Notes: a model not told the origin generated them from the sequence alone. DNA of 64,000 nucleotides from Pyrinomonadaceae bacterium (GCA_030841105.1 JAVEDE010000051.1:1-64000), one strand, 5' to 3'; positions 19,217 through 28,220 are shown, numbered from the stretch's first letter. A program made the numbers and translations.

Positions 19217-21511
19217 ATGGAGAGCCTGAAACAAATAATCGAAGGGACGCGCGCGTGGTTGCGACGCGTGATGCCGCACGCGGCCGTCTTGTCGGCGGCG
19301 TTGTTCGTCGTCTGGTTGCTGCTTCACAACAGTCGCTTCTACCGCGAAGGCTTGGTCGGTCGCGTGTTTCCGGTCGCGCTCCTGCTCATCTACTTCACGG
19401 CGGCGTATTACGCCCTCGTCGGCCTGCGCTGGTTGAAGCAGCGTGTGATGTGGCGAGTCAGAAGGCGTCTGGTCATCACCTATCTGTTTGTCGGGCTGAC
19501 GCCCATCGTGCTGCTCATCACGCTGGCCGCGATGGTTGACTTCGTGGGCTTGAGTCAGGTGATGAACCGCGTCGTCCGCGTGCAACTCGTGGACAAAGAG
19601 ACGCAGGCGCACGCCAACGCGCGCACGCTCGCCGAAGCCTTCCTGCGCCTGCCGCAAAACAACGGCGACGGCAGCGGCAGCCGCGCCGCGCAACAGGCTT
19701 GGCTCGACGAACGCGTCACGCTGCTTCAACCGTCTCTGCCGGGCGCGCGCGTGGCGGTGTGGAGCGCGGGCGCGGGCGGCCGTGTGGACGAAACCAAGCC
19801 CGCGCAGTTTACGAGCGAGCCACAAGACGTGCGCGTGCGCGGCGTGGGCGGCGACGAGACGCCGGTCGGCGCGCCGCTGCCCGCGTGGCTGCGCGCGCGC
19901 GACGAGTGGCGCGGCTTCGCCTACGTGCCGCCCGCGTCGCCGACGGAAGCGTTCGGCACGCCCTCGATGCGCGCGTTCGTGCGCGCGCGCGACGGCGACC
20001 GCGAGGTGTCGCTGCTGTTCGTCATGCCCGTGAGCCGCGTGTTCGTCGAGCAACTGCGTCTGAACACAGACCTGCAAGTCCACCCCTTCTTCCTCGGCGC
20101 GGACATCGCCGCCATCAACTTCAATCGCGGCTGGTGGGGCAGTTCGATCTCCATCGGCCCGCGGGGCGTGCGGCAAATTAACCGCGACGATGAGCGGCAG
20201 ATCGAACTCGCAGAGGGCGCGCGCCGCATCGTCATAGACTTCCGCCGGGATCAGTTGGGCGACGAGGTGAACACGAGTTCGATGATCGTGCTCCCGGCGA
20301 CGAGTTGGCCGGACGGCGCGGTGTCGCAGCGCGGCGCGTTCCTCTGTAAGTTTTCCGCGTTCGCGATGGCGAACCAACTCTTCGAGGAGAACGAACTCGG
20401 CAAGTTCTTCCAGGGGACGTTCCTGCTCGTCGCCGTCGTCTTCCTCATCCTCGAACTGCTCGCGCTGCTGTCCGCCGCGTGGCTGACGCGCGCCGTCACG
20501 GGCACGGTGCACAAGCTCTACCGCGCGACCGAGTTCATCAAGCGCGGCGACTTCTCGCACCGCGTCCGCGTCCGCTCGCGCGACCAACTCGGCGAACTTG
20601 CCGAAGCCTTCAACGACATGTCGGCCAACATCGAGTCGCTGTTGCAGGAGCGCGTCAAGCACGAACGCTTAGAGCGCGAGGTGGAGATCGCGGCCGAGGT
20701 GCAGGCGCAACTCTTCCCGCGCAAAGTGCCGCGCCTGCTCGGAGCAGAGATCGTGGGTGAGTGCCGCGCGGCGCGCGGCGTGGCGGGCGACTATTACGAC
20801 TACGTCGAGATCGCGCCCGGCCTCGTCGCCTTCGCGCTCGGCGACGTGGCGGGCAAAGGCATCTCCGCCGCGCTCGTCATGTCGAACCTGCAAGCCTCGC
20901 TGCGCGCGCAGGCGACCATCCTCGCCGAACGCATGCGTGCCGCCTCGCGCGCCGCCACCGCGTCCGCGACGCTCGGCGGCGGGCAGAGCAGCAGCAGCGT
21001 TGGCGTTGATATGCCGTGCGGCGTGACGGGCGTGGACGTGTCGTGCGCCGTCGAGCAGATGGCCGCGAGCATCAACGAGCAACTCTGCCACAGCACCGAC
21101 TCGAACCGCTTCGCCACACTCTTCATCGCGCTCTACGACGACGACTCGCGCCGACTCCGCTACACCAACGCGGGACACAATGACGCGCTGCTCGTCCGCG
21201 CGGGCGGCACGATCGAACACCTCACCGAAGGCGGGACGGTGCTCGGCGCGTTCGAGTGGGCGCGCTACACCGAAGCGAGCGCCACGCTCGAACGCGGCGA
21301 CGTGCTCGTCATCTACTCCGACGGTATCAGCGAGGCCGACAACCCGCGCGGCGCAGAGTACACCGAACACCGCCTCGCACACCTCGTCCGCCAGAACCGC
21401 GACAAGACGGCCGACGAAATACGCCGCCTGATCTTCACCGAAGTGGACAACTGGACAAGCGGCCAAGAGCGCGACGATGACCAAACGGTCGTCATCATCA
21501 AGAGCTATTGA
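19217..21511 (+). CDS. Membrane HAMP-SpoIIE protein phosphatase
   Basis: This protein is about 764 residues. Membrane helices lie in the first ~110 residues, and a large extracytoplasmic domain follows (~120-390). A further membrane helix (~395-420) leads into HAMP (~422-480), a short coiled coil, and a SpoIIE/RsbU-type PP2C domain (~510-764). That domain shows VAGDYYDY, LGDVAGKGISAALVMSNLQ, NAGHNDALLV and IYSDGISEA. Such proteins dephosphorylate anti-anti-sigma factors to start partner-switching stress responses; no RsbV/RsbW partner is nearby. ATG 19217 was chosen; a TTG at 19190 is possible and neither has a clear SD. A Ser/Gly-rich insert sits inside the catalytic domain. Confidence 0.88.
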   Translation: MESLKQIIEGTRAWLRRVMPHAAVLSAALFVVWLLLHNSRFYREGLVGRVFPVALLLIYFTAAYYALVGLRWLKQRVMWRVRRRLVITYLFVGLTPIVLLITLAAMVDFVGLSQVMNRVVRVQLVDKETQAHANARTLAEAFLRLPQNNGDGSGSRAAQQAWLDERVTLLQPSLPGARVAVWSAGAGGRVDETKPAQFTSEPQDVRVRGVGGDETPVGAPLPAWLRARDEWRGFAYVPPASPTEAFGTPSMRAFVRARDGDREVSLLFVMPVSRVFVEQLRLNTDLQVHPFFLGADIAAINFNRGWWGSSISIGPRGVRQINRDDERQIELAEGARRIVIDFRRDQLGDEVNTSSMIVLPATSWPDGAVSQRGAFLCKFSAFAMANQLFEENELGKFFQGTFLLVAVVFLILELLALLSAAWLTRAVTGTVHKLYRATEFIKRGDFSHRVRVRSRDQLGELAEAFNDMSANIESLLQERVKHERLEREVEIAAEVQAQLFPRKVPRLLGAEIVGECRAARGVAGDYYDYVEIAPGLVAFALGDVAGKGISAALVMSNLQASLRAQATILAERMRAASRAATASATLGGGQSSSSVGVDMPCGVTGVDVSCAVEQMAASINEQLCHSTDSNRFATLFIALYDDDSRRLRYTNAGHNDALLVRAGGTIEHLTEGGTVLGAFEWARYTEASATLERGDVLVIYSDGISEADNPRGAEYTEHRLAHLVRQNRDKTADEIRRLIFTEVDNWTSGQERDDDQTVVIIKSY

Positions 21512-21601
21512 GAGCAGTGACAAGTGACAGGTGACAAGTGACAAGTTAAAGCAACAAGCTTCTTAACTTGTCACCTGTCACCTGTCACTTGTCACTGCTC
21601 T
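21511..21601. repeat. 39-bp-arm heptamer palindrome, exactly stop to stop
   Basis: Left arm 21511-21549 and right arm 21563-21601 match with a single mismatch (GTGACAA/GTGACAG heptamers). The left arm begins on the last base of the phosphatase TGA stop. The right arm ends on the first base of the opposite gene's TAA (TTA on plus). The loop is 13 bases. The element therefore is the whole intergenic region. Confidence 0.92.
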
Positions 21602-22536
21602 TAAGTTGTGATGATGGTGGCGCGCGCGCCGAGGAGTTCGGAGAAGTCTTTGGTGTAGACGGTTTCGACTTTGCGGACGCGGCGGATGGTTTCGACGAGT
21701 TCTTCGGTCGTCGTGTAGCCGCCTTCCGTGTGCGCGATGGCCCACGACTTGAGGTGCGCGGCGGCTTCGAGCAGCTCTTCGATGAGCGTCAGGTATTGCT
21801 GCTTGGTCTCGACGCGCCCGCCGAGTTGTCCCGCGTGCGCCGCTTCAAACTCATCCCAAAATTCTGCGCCGCCGCGCACCCATTCCTCGCGCCAAGCGGG
21901 GAGGGAAGTGCGCCCCGACGCGCCGCCCCGGCGTGCGGGCGCGGGCAGGCGCAGGAAGAGGAGATCGCCGCGCTGCTCTGCGACGAAACGGCGCGCGTCT
22001 TTGTTCGCGCTCGTGTTGGGCTGGCCGTTGTCGAAGGGCGGCGCGATTGTTTCGTGCAGGCGGCGCAGCACGCGCGAGAGCGGCTGGCGCAGTTCGCGCG
22101 TGCCTTCGTCGAAGGAGAGCGCGTAGTCGCCGGTCAGCATGCCGAGGTTGAGCGCGAGCGATTGTTTGATCTCGCCGTCGAGTCGCTCGGCGTTCACGCG
22201 CAGGTTGTCGAACCACCACGCGTCCGTCTCGCCGAACCAGCGGCGCAGCGCCGGGTTGTGCAACTTGTGGCGCGGCACATACACGTCTTCGAGCAACGTG
22301 TCGAGATCGCCTTCGCTCAAACGCTCGCCGTTGTTTTCGACGCGGGCGATTGTCTTGATCCAACTCCAACGCGCCGCGTCGTTGGCGGCGACGCGGACGC
22401 CCCAACGCTTGACGTGAGTTTCCAGATCGGGTTCGCCCGCGAACGGGTTGATGAGTGAGCGAAAGCGGAGGCGGCGCAAGACGCTCAACTCGAAGGCGAG
22501 CCAGCCGCGCGGCGTTGCATCGGAATAATCAGTCAT
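21601..22536 (-). CDS. Unknown protein translationally coupled to the HD-GYP gene
   Basis: This 311-residue soluble, Arg/Trp-rich protein matches no family I recognise. It contains FELSVLRRLRFRSLINPFAG near the start and a helical C-terminus (YLTLIEELLEAAAHLKSWAI). ATG 22536 overlaps the last eight bases of the upstream HD-GYP gene, so the two are probably translationally coupled and act together. A longer open frame upstream of this ATG is only the shadow of the HD-GYP gene. Confidence 0.7.
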   Translation of the reverse strand: MTDYSDATPRGWLAFELSVLRRLRFRSLINPFAGEPDLETHVKRWGVRVAANDAARWSWIKTIARVENNGERLSEGDLDTLLEDVYVPRHKLHNPALRRWFGETDAWWFDNLRVNAERLDGEIKQSLALNLGMLTGDYALSFDEGTRELRQPLSRVLRRLHETIAPPFDNGQPNTSANKDARRFVAEQRGDLLFLRLPAPARRGGASGRTSLPAWREEWVRGGAEFWDEFEAAHAGQLGGRVETKQQYLTLIEELLEAAAHLKSWAIAHTEGGYTTTEELVETIRRVRKVETVYTKDFSELLGARATIITT

Positions 22537-23422
22537 GTCGGTCTGTGTCGGCTTTCGTGAAACCGGCGGAGTCGCGGTTGCTGTCAAAGTTTTGATTGCT
22601 ATTGGAGTTTTGATTGCCGACGGTGTGTTGCGCGCCGTCAACCGTTGCGGCTTCCGGCGCGGGTTCGACGGTGCGCGCGACGTAAGGGTTCTCGCCCCTC
22701 TCAGGGATGTGGCCGCTGATGTTCCAAGCGTCAACATTATCTGCTGTAGCGTCGGCCGCCGGTGCGTCCGGCATCGTCTCGACGATGGCCGGTGTCGCCT
22801 CTTCTTCGCGGCGCGCGTAGGAACGCAGGGCGGGAAGGTTGTCGAGCGAGAGGAAGGCGCGGACGACCTGCGGGTCGAACTCCAAGCCCGCCCACTCCGT
22901 AAGATGACGGCGCGCGTCGGCCTCTGTGAGCGCGGGACGGTAGGGGCGCGCGTCGGTGAGCGCGGCGTAGGCGTCGGCGACGCGTAGGATGCGCGCGGCG
23001 AGCGGAATCTGTTCACGCGAGAGCGCGTCGGGGTAGCCCGCGCCGTTCCACCATTCCTGATGCCAGCGCACGAGCAGTTGCGCGCCGCGGTCTGCTCCTG
23101 CACGCGCGGCCTCCTGTTCGCCGATGACGGGGTGACGCGCCAGATCGAGCCGTTCCTCGAAGGTGAGCGGCGCGGCGCGGTGGATGTAATCGCGCCGCAT
23201 CGCCATCTCGCCCAGATCGTGCGCGAGCGCGGCGAGACGCAGCGACGCGCGATCCGCACGACCCAGCCCGAACAACTTCGCCAACTCGCTACAGAGCGCG
23301 GCGATCCGTTCCGCGTGCGGGTGGGCGTAGCCTTCAAACTCGTCAGCCGCCGCCGCCAGACGCGTGAACGCCTCACGCGCGATCCCGTCTTCGTCCGATA
23401 CCTTCGTTTGAATGGAAGCCAT
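22529..23422 (-). CDS. HD-GYP-like phosphohydrolase
   Basis: This 297-residue protein has an HD domain with LAALAHDLGEMAM, RHPVIGE, the GYP motif WHQEWWNGAGYPD and RILRVADAYAALTDARPYR. HD-GYP enzymes hydrolyse c-di-GMP. The usual HHE of the GYP motif is HQE here, so one metal-binding histidine is replaced and activity may be altered. The C-terminal ~100 residues are disordered and end in an Asn/Ser-rich run. No receiver domain is fused. It is coupled by an 8-nt overlap to the unknown gene downstream. Confidence 0.82.
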   Translation of the reverse strand: MASIQTKVSDEDGIAREAFTRLAAAADEFEGYAHPHAERIAALCSELAKLFGLGRADRASLRLAALAHDLGEMAMRRDYIHRAAPLTFEERLDLARHPVIGEQEAARAGADRGAQLLVRWHQEWWNGAGYPDALSREQIPLAARILRVADAYAALTDARPYRPALTEADARRHLTEWAGLEFDPQVVRAFLSLDNLPALRSYARREEEATPAIVETMPDAPAADATADNVDAWNISGHIPERGENPYVARTVEPAPEAATVDGAQHTVGNQNSNSNQNFDSNRDSAGFTKADTDRHD

Positions 23423-23430
23423 AGTTTTTA

Positions 23431-23629
23431 TAGTGACAAGTGACGAGTGACAAGTGACAAGTCAGAATAAGATGAATAGTAAATCGTAAATCGTGAATAG
23501 AAAAGCCGTCGCGCCCGGCGCGTTGATTAACTCTGAATACGTTTGCTTCCGACTCATCACTCATCACTCATCACTTGTCACTTGTCACTTATCACTTATC
23601 ACTCGTCACTTGTCACTTGTCACTCGTCA
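23431..23629. repeat. Long heptamer palindrome, GTGACAA and AATCGTA dialects
   Basis: The left arm is TAGTGACAAGTGACGAGTGA and more; the right arm is a longer run of TCACTTG, TCACTTA and TCACTCG units. Inner AATAGTAAATCGT units lie on the left only. The right arm is expanded relative to the left, as expected for a slippage-prone tandem array. It supplies the TGA stop of the minus-strand gene at 23627. Confidence 0.8.
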
Positions 23630-25168
23630 TTTACTTTTCGTTTTCCTGAGTTGATTGAGTTGGCGTCGGGCGGCGTCGTGGTTGGGGTCGAGGGCGAGGG
23701 CGCGTTCGAGTTCGCGTTCGGCGCGCAGCGTCTGGCCGAGGGCGCGGAGGAGTTCGGCGAGCATGACGCGGTAGGCGGGGTCGCGGCCGTCGAGTTTGAT
23801 CGCGGTCTGCAAGGCGGCCTCTGCCTGATGTCGCGTGCGCACGTCGCGCGCCAGCGCGCTGCCGTAAAAGGCTTGATAGCGCGCTTGCTGCGGGGCGAGC
23901 CGCGCGGCCTCGCCGAGCAGCGTGACGGCCGACGACAAATTGTTCTGTTTGAGCGCGGCGACGCCCTGCGCGAAACTCTCGGCGGCGCGTTGTTCGCGCG
24001 AGAGGTGGGAGTTGGTGGCGGCAGAGTCGGCGCGGCCGGAAGACTGCGACGAAGCGGGCGCGCCGACTTGCGTGCCGAGTTTGAGATCGTAAGCGGAACG
24101 GGCGCGCGCATCGTGGAGCGTCTCGTAAGCCTGCGTGATCTTCACGAAGGCGGCCTCGATCTGCGGCCGGAGCGTGGCGTCGGCGTCGCGCGCGAAACGA
24201 TCCGGGTGAAAGCGTTTGGCGAGCGCGTAGTAAGCGCGTTTGATCTCGGAACTCGCGGCGTCGCGCCCGACGCCGAGAATCCGGTAGTTGTCCGTGTCGG
24301 TGACGAGCGCGAACAGCGCGTCAACTTCGGCGCGCGGATCGGGCGGCGCGTCGGACTTCGCCGCGACGGGTTCGGCTTCGACACGTTCGGCCACGCCCGG
24401 CGCGTCGGTCTTCGTCGCAACCGCAGCCGCCGCGGGGTCTGCCGCGCCGCTGTGCGCGGGGGCGGACGACGCGAGGGCGTTAGTCCAACCGGCGCGCGCG
24501 ATGAGACCGCCGAGAGCGAGCGCGTAGATGGATTGCCGCGCCTCGGCTTCGGGCAGGCCGCTGACGGCGAGCAGTTCGCCGAGCGCGAGCGGCGTCTCGA
24601 CGCGCGAGAGGACGAAGCCTTCGAGCGGTTGCAGTTGAACCTGCGCGGGCGGTGCGTTGACGGGCGAGATGATTTCCGCGTCGGCGTCGAGACGCGCGGC
24701 GACGTACTCGGCGGGCAGTTGGCGCGCGGCTTCAAGGAGCAGTTGCCGCGCGTCGAGCTTGCAGCGCACTTCTTCGACGAGGCGCGCGCGCGGGTCGAAA
24801 CTCCAAGTGCCGTCCGTCCACAACAGGAGCGGGCGCAGCACGTCGGCCGCCTGCCGCGCGTGCAGTTTGGCGAGCGCGTCTTTGGTCAGTGCGCCCGCCG
24901 CGACGAGCGACGCGCTCGCTTCGGCGTCCGACATGAACTCCGTCACGTGCGCCGACAGTTTCTCTTCCGCCAACACGCCCCAGCGGTGCAGGCAGACCGC
25001 GAGGCGGTGGACTCGCAGGTTCGAGCGCGCGAAGACGATCTCGCCCGCCTCCGCATAGACGACGGCCTGCACGCGTTCGCGCGCGAGGCGCAGCGCACCG
25101 GAGAGTTTGGCGGCGTTAATTTCCCTGATGAGTTCGGCGAGTGGGCGCTCGCGCAGGTGACCGTTCAT
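23627..25168 (-). CDS. PATAN (DUF4388)-DnaJ-TPR fusion protein
   Basis: This 513-residue protein has an N-terminal PATAN/DUF4388-like region (residues 1-200; LAELIREINAAKLSGALRL, GEIVFARSN) and an Ala-rich linker. A J domain spans ~285-350 with the key motif RFHPDRF, and three or so TPRs form the C-terminus (~395-505). The J domain should stimulate a DnaK-type ATPase, while PATAN regions are linked to signalling or gliding systems in other bacteria. The combination suggests a signalling-linked co-chaperone, which is inference. Its stop is the first TGA of a heptamer array. Confidence 0.85.
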   Translation of the reverse strand: MNGHLRERPLAELIREINAAKLSGALRLARERVQAVVYAEAGEIVFARSNLRVHRLAVCLHRWGVLAEEKLSAHVTEFMSDAEASASLVAAGALTKDALAKLHARQAADVLRPLLLWTDGTWSFDPRARLVEEVRCKLDARQLLLEAARQLPAEYVAARLDADAEIISPVNAPPAQVQLQPLEGFVLSRVETPLALGELLAVSGLPEAEARQSIYALALGGLIARAGWTNALASSAPAHSGAADPAAAAVATKTDAPGVAERVEAEPVAAKSDAPPDPRAEVDALFALVTDTDNYRILGVGRDAASSEIKRAYYALAKRFHPDRFARDADATLRPQIEAAFVKITQAYETLHDARARSAYDLKLGTQVGAPASSQSSGRADSAATNSHLSREQRAAESFAQGVAALKQNNLSSAVTLLGEAARLAPQQARYQAFYGSALARDVRTRHQAEAALQTAIKLDGRDPAYRVMLAELLRALGQTLRAERELERALALDPNHDAARRQLNQLRKTKSK

Positions 25169-25214
25169 CGAGCAGGTAAAGGTGGAACTTCCTCCACAGG
25201 CATCATAGCATAGC

Positions 25215-25313
25215 TAAAGGATGAGGGTGGAAGGACGAGGGACGAACAAGTAAAGTCTCCACAAAGGTTGATTTTTTCTCTTCATCCTTTATCCCTCATC
25301 CCTCGTCCTTGCC
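25215..25313. repeat. Heptamer palindrome, AGGGATG/AGGGACG dialect, divergent gap
   Basis: AAGGATG AGGGTGG AAGGACG AGGGACG AACAAGT on the left is answered by CTTCATCC, ATCCCTC, ATCCCTC, GTCCTTG on the right. It lies between divergent genes, upstream of the histidine-kinase promoter. Confidence 0.78.
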
Positions 25314-25318
25314 CTTCG

Positions 25319-25348
25319 TTGACACCCGTGCGAGCGACGCACTATAGT
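25319..25348 (+). promoter_or_regulatory. Promoter of the GAF histidine kinase
   Basis: TTGACA (25319-25324) and TATAGT (25343-25348) with an 18-base spacer. The leader would be about 75 nt. Confidence 0.65.
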
Positions 25349-25428
25349 CTCGGACAACAAGTTACTCTCGACAATTTAAGCAGGTTCGGTTGTCCCTCGA
25401 AGGCGGGACGTTTAACTGTTTCTGTCGC

Positions 25429-26790
25429 ATGAACGCACGGGCTGAGAAGAGTTTGGAGATGTTCTCCGGCGGGGAAGCCGCTCAGGTGTCGGACGAGTTG
25501 AACGCGCTCGGCGCGGAGGTCGTGGACATCTTCTACGCGCAGGTCTTCGCGCCGGGCGAGTATGCGACGGAGGCGGCGGTCTGCGCGGCCTTCTCCGAAA
25601 TCCTGTTGCGCCACTGGAATCTCTGCTGTCTCATCACGTACCTGCGCGGCGAAGACGGGCGGCTGCACGAGAGCGCGATGCACTCGCACCCGCACATGGA
25701 CGAGTCGAACGGGCGACGCGTCGGTCAGCGACTCGCGGAATTTGTGGAAGTGAGCGGGCGCGAGTGTCACGTGTGGCTCGACGAAGCGGAGGCGGGCGAC
25801 GCGGCGACCGACGAAGCCCGCGCGCTCTTCGCGGAGACGGGCATCAAGGCCGGTTTCGCGTTGCCGATCACGGCGCGCGGCGCGGTGATCGGCGCGTTGG
25901 TCGCCGTCTCGTCGCACCCGGAACGCCTGCGCGCGGCCGACCGGGGCTTGCACTTCATCGCCGCGCCCCTCGTCATCGCGCTCGGCAACGCGCGCCGCGC
26001 CGCCGCGATGAAGGAGCAGCGCGAGCAGATCGAACAACTCGTCGAGGAACTGCGCGAGCGTGGCGGCGCGCTCGAAGAGGCCAACCTTGAGTTGCAGCGC
26101 GTGGCGCGTTATCGCTCGCTCTTTCTCGCGCGCATGTCGCACGAACTACGCACGCCGCTGACGGCCATCCTCGGCTTCTCGGAAATTCTTCTCGAACACG
26201 AAAACCTGACGCCGAAGCAGCAGAGCTTCTGCGAAAAAATTCAGAACTCCGGCCTCAAACTCAAGTCGAGTTTGAAACAACTCGTTGATCTCTCGCGCCT
26301 CGAAGCCGGGCAGGCGGAACTGTTCCTCCACGAATTCTACGTGCGCGAGATGCTGCGCGAGACGTGCGGCGCGGTCGCGCGCCTCGCCGAGAAGAAGGAC
26401 GTGACGCTCGACTGCACCACCGCGCCCGACTGCGGCACGGTCGTCTCCGACGAGGGCAAACTCCGGCAAGTGCTCTACAACTTCTTCGCACACGCCATCG
26501 GGCGCAGCCCCGAAGGCGCGACCGTGCACGTCTACGCCTTCAAGCGCACGCCGTCCGAACTGTGCATCGAGATCAGCGACGAGGGCGAACCGCTGGCCGA
26601 CGCCGCGCACATCTTCGATGCCGTCGAGATGGACGCGCCGAACGAGAACGGCACGAACATGAACGAACTCGGCCTCGTCATCGCGCAGCGCCTCGTCGCC
26701 GTGCTCGACGGACGCGTCACGCTCGACACCGCCGCGCCGCGCGGTCTCACCGTCCGCCTCGAACTCCCGGCCTACCCGACGAAGGAGTAG
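25429..26790 (+). CDS. GAF-domain sensor histidine kinase with degraded ATP site
   Basis: This 453-residue cytoplasmic protein has a GAF-like domain (~30-190), a coiled coil (~190-228), HisKA with RMSHELRTPLTAILGFSEIL (H238), and an HATPase_c-like domain. The phospho-acceptor region is perfect, but the ATP-binding boxes are poor. The N box reads NFFAHA (H355 where Asn is expected), the G1 box is SDEGEPLA instead of DxGxG, and the second glycine box is NELGLVI. It may be a weak kinase, a phosphatase or a pseudokinase. ATG 25429 lacks a clear SD; TTG 25390 is an alternative. No response regulator is adjacent. Confidence 0.85.
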   Translation: MNARAEKSLEMFSGGEAAQVSDELNALGAEVVDIFYAQVFAPGEYATEAAVCAAFSEILLRHWNLCCLITYLRGEDGRLHESAMHSHPHMDESNGRRVGQRLAEFVEVSGRECHVWLDEAEAGDAATDEARALFAETGIKAGFALPITARGAVIGALVAVSSHPERLRAADRGLHFIAAPLVIALGNARRAAAMKEQREQIEQLVEELRERGGALEEANLELQRVARYRSLFLARMSHELRTPLTAILGFSEILLEHENLTPKQQSFCEKIQNSGLKLKSSLKQLVDLSRLEAGQAELFLHEFYVREMLRETCGAVARLAEKKDVTLDCTTAPDCGTVVSDEGKLRQVLYNFFAHAIGRSPEGATVHVYAFKRTPSELCIEISDEGEPLADAAHIFDAVEMDAPNENGTNMNELGLVIAQRLVAVLDGRVTLDTAAPRGLTVRLELPAYPTKE

Positions 26791-26791
26791 T

Positions 26792-26877
26792 GAGTTTCAA
26801 GTTCCAGGTTTCAGGTTTCAAGTCTGAAAAGTTCCCCGGTCTTTAACTTGAAACCAGCAACCTGAAACTTGAAATTC
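26792..26877. repeat. Heptamer palindrome, TTTCAAG dialect
   Basis: The left arm GTTTCAAGTTCCAGGTTTCAGG continues as TTTCAAG. The right arm is CTTGAAACCAGCAACCTGAAA, then CTTGAAA. It begins two bases after the kinase stop and ends four bases before the next ATG. Confidence 0.8.
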
Positions 26878-26881
26878 GTTT

Positions 26882-27355
26882 ATGCATTACGACTTTGAAC
26901 TGGCGGGGCGGCGCGTGCGCCTGTGGCAGCGGACGGGAGAGAGTTACGAGCACGTGTTGATGAAGGCGCTCGGCTACGCGATGTACGTCGGGGAGTTTCC
27001 CGCGCTGGAGATCGAGCAGCGCGTGGGCTTGCGTTACAAACCCGATCTGGTGGCGCGCACGGACAGCAGCGCGGGGTTCGCGCTCCCGTTCGCCTTCTGG
27101 GGCGAGTGCGGGCAGACGGCCATGCGCAAGACGGCTTGGCTCTTGAAACACGCGGGAGTGGCGCAACTTGTCCTCTTCAAAATTACCGGCAACTCTTCCG
27201 CGTTAGTAGAAGAACTGCGCGACGCCGTGGACGAACGCTACCGCGCGCCCGGTCGCCTCGTCGTGATCAACTTCGCGCCCGACATCGTCGAGCGCACGCG
27301 CGAACGTCGCATCGCGCGCGTCGCCGAAGCGTGGTACACGAGAACGTCCGTTTGA
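26882..27355 (+). CDS. PD-(D/E)XK-like (YaeQ-like) protein
   Basis: This 157-residue protein has a layout reminiscent of the YaeQ/PD-(D/E)XK fold. The elements are YKPDLVAR (PD), then WGECGQ (E after about 20 residues), K in MRKTAWLLKHAG, and LVLFKI. The assignment is by motif spacing only. YaeQ-type proteins are of unknown function. The start codon ATG 26882 directly follows a heptamer palindrome and no SD is visible. Possibly cotranscribed with the GNAT gene 55 bases downstream. Confidence 0.6.
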   Translation: MHYDFELAGRRVRLWQRTGESYEHVLMKALGYAMYVGEFPALEIEQRVGLRYKPDLVARTDSSAGFALPFAFWGECGQTAMRKTAWLLKHAGVAQLVLFKITGNSSALVEELRDAVDERYRAPGRLVVINFAPDIVERTRERRIARVAEAWYTRTSV

Positions 27356-27410
27356 ATTATTATCATCAGAGTTTCACCCGGCACACGCTTGCGGAAAGGT
27401 TTGAGCTTCG

Positions 27411-28220
27411 ATGTCACGGCAGACGGAAACAGTTGAGCGCGCGGGCGGCAGCAGCGACGACGACGTGCTGATCCGCGAATGCACGACAATCGAGGAGTTT
27501 GATACGTGCGTGCGCTTGCAGCGCGAGGTGTTCGACATGCCCGATCTCGAACTCTCGCCGCGCCGTCACCTGATCGTCTCGCGTCTGGCGGGCGGCTGGA
27601 TTCTCGGCGCGTATGCCGGGGCGGCGAGCGGCGAACTCGTCGGTTTTGTGCATCACCTCGTCGCCGTGCGCGGCGCGGAGATCATCGGCTACTCGCACAT
27701 GATGGCCGTCGCGGCTGCCTATCAGAACCGTGGCTTGGGCGCGCGGCTCAAGTGGGCGCAGCGCGAGCGCGCGCTTTCAGAGGGGCGCAACTTCATCCGC
27801 TGGACGTTCGAGCCGATGCAGGCGCGCAACGCTTACTTAAACCTCAACCGGCTCGGCGTGGTCGTGCGTTCCTACGGCGTCAACTTCTACGGCTGGGACG
27901 CCGGGACGGAAGCCTTCGCAGAGGGGAAACAATTCAACCTCGACAGCGACCGCCTGATCGCCGAATGGGAACTACGCACGCCGCGCGTCGAAGCCTGCGC
28001 GCGGGGCGAGCGTCCGGCGCAAGTCGCCGCAATGCCCGCCGCCGCCGTCGAGATTCCGCCCGACTGGAAACGGCTGCGCCGCGAGGACGGCCGCGCGGCC
28101 GAGCGCGAACTCTTGCGCGTGCGCTCCGAGTTTCAGGCACACTTCGCCGCCGGACTCGTCTGCGCCGGTTTCGAGCGTGACCCCGCGCGCCCGCGGTATC
28201 TCTTTTATAGTGACGAGTGA
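27411..28220 (+). CDS. GNAT-family acetyltransferase (COG3375-like)
   Basis: This 269-residue protein has a GNAT core in which MMAVAAAYQNRGLGARLKWAQRE is the acetyl-CoA-binding motif A (Q/RxxGxG/A as QNRGLG). It is followed by IRWTFEPMQARNAYLNLNRLG, typical of the larger COG3375-type predicted acetyltransferases. The substrate is unknown. The last codons, for YSDE and TGA, are made of the heptamer GTGACGA, so the repeat supplies the gene's end. Confidence 0.85.
   Translation: MSRQTETVERAGGSSDDDVLIRECTTIEEFDTCVRLQREVFDMPDLELSPRRHLIVSRLAGGWILGAYAGAASGELVGFVHHLVAVRGAEIIGYSHMMAVAAAYQNRGLGARLKWAQRERALSEGRNFIRWTFEPMQARNAYLNLNRLGVVVRSYGVNFYGWDAGTEAFAEGKQFNLDSDRLIAEWELRTPRVEACARGERPAQVAAMPAAAVEIPPDWKRLRREDGRAAERELLRVRSEFQAHFAAGLVCAGFERDPARPRYLFYSDE

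Noticed and set aside
21601..23376. 591-codon frame as a single gene
   Set aside because: Its first half is the out-of-frame shadow of the HD-GYP gene; the real gene begins at ATG 22536.
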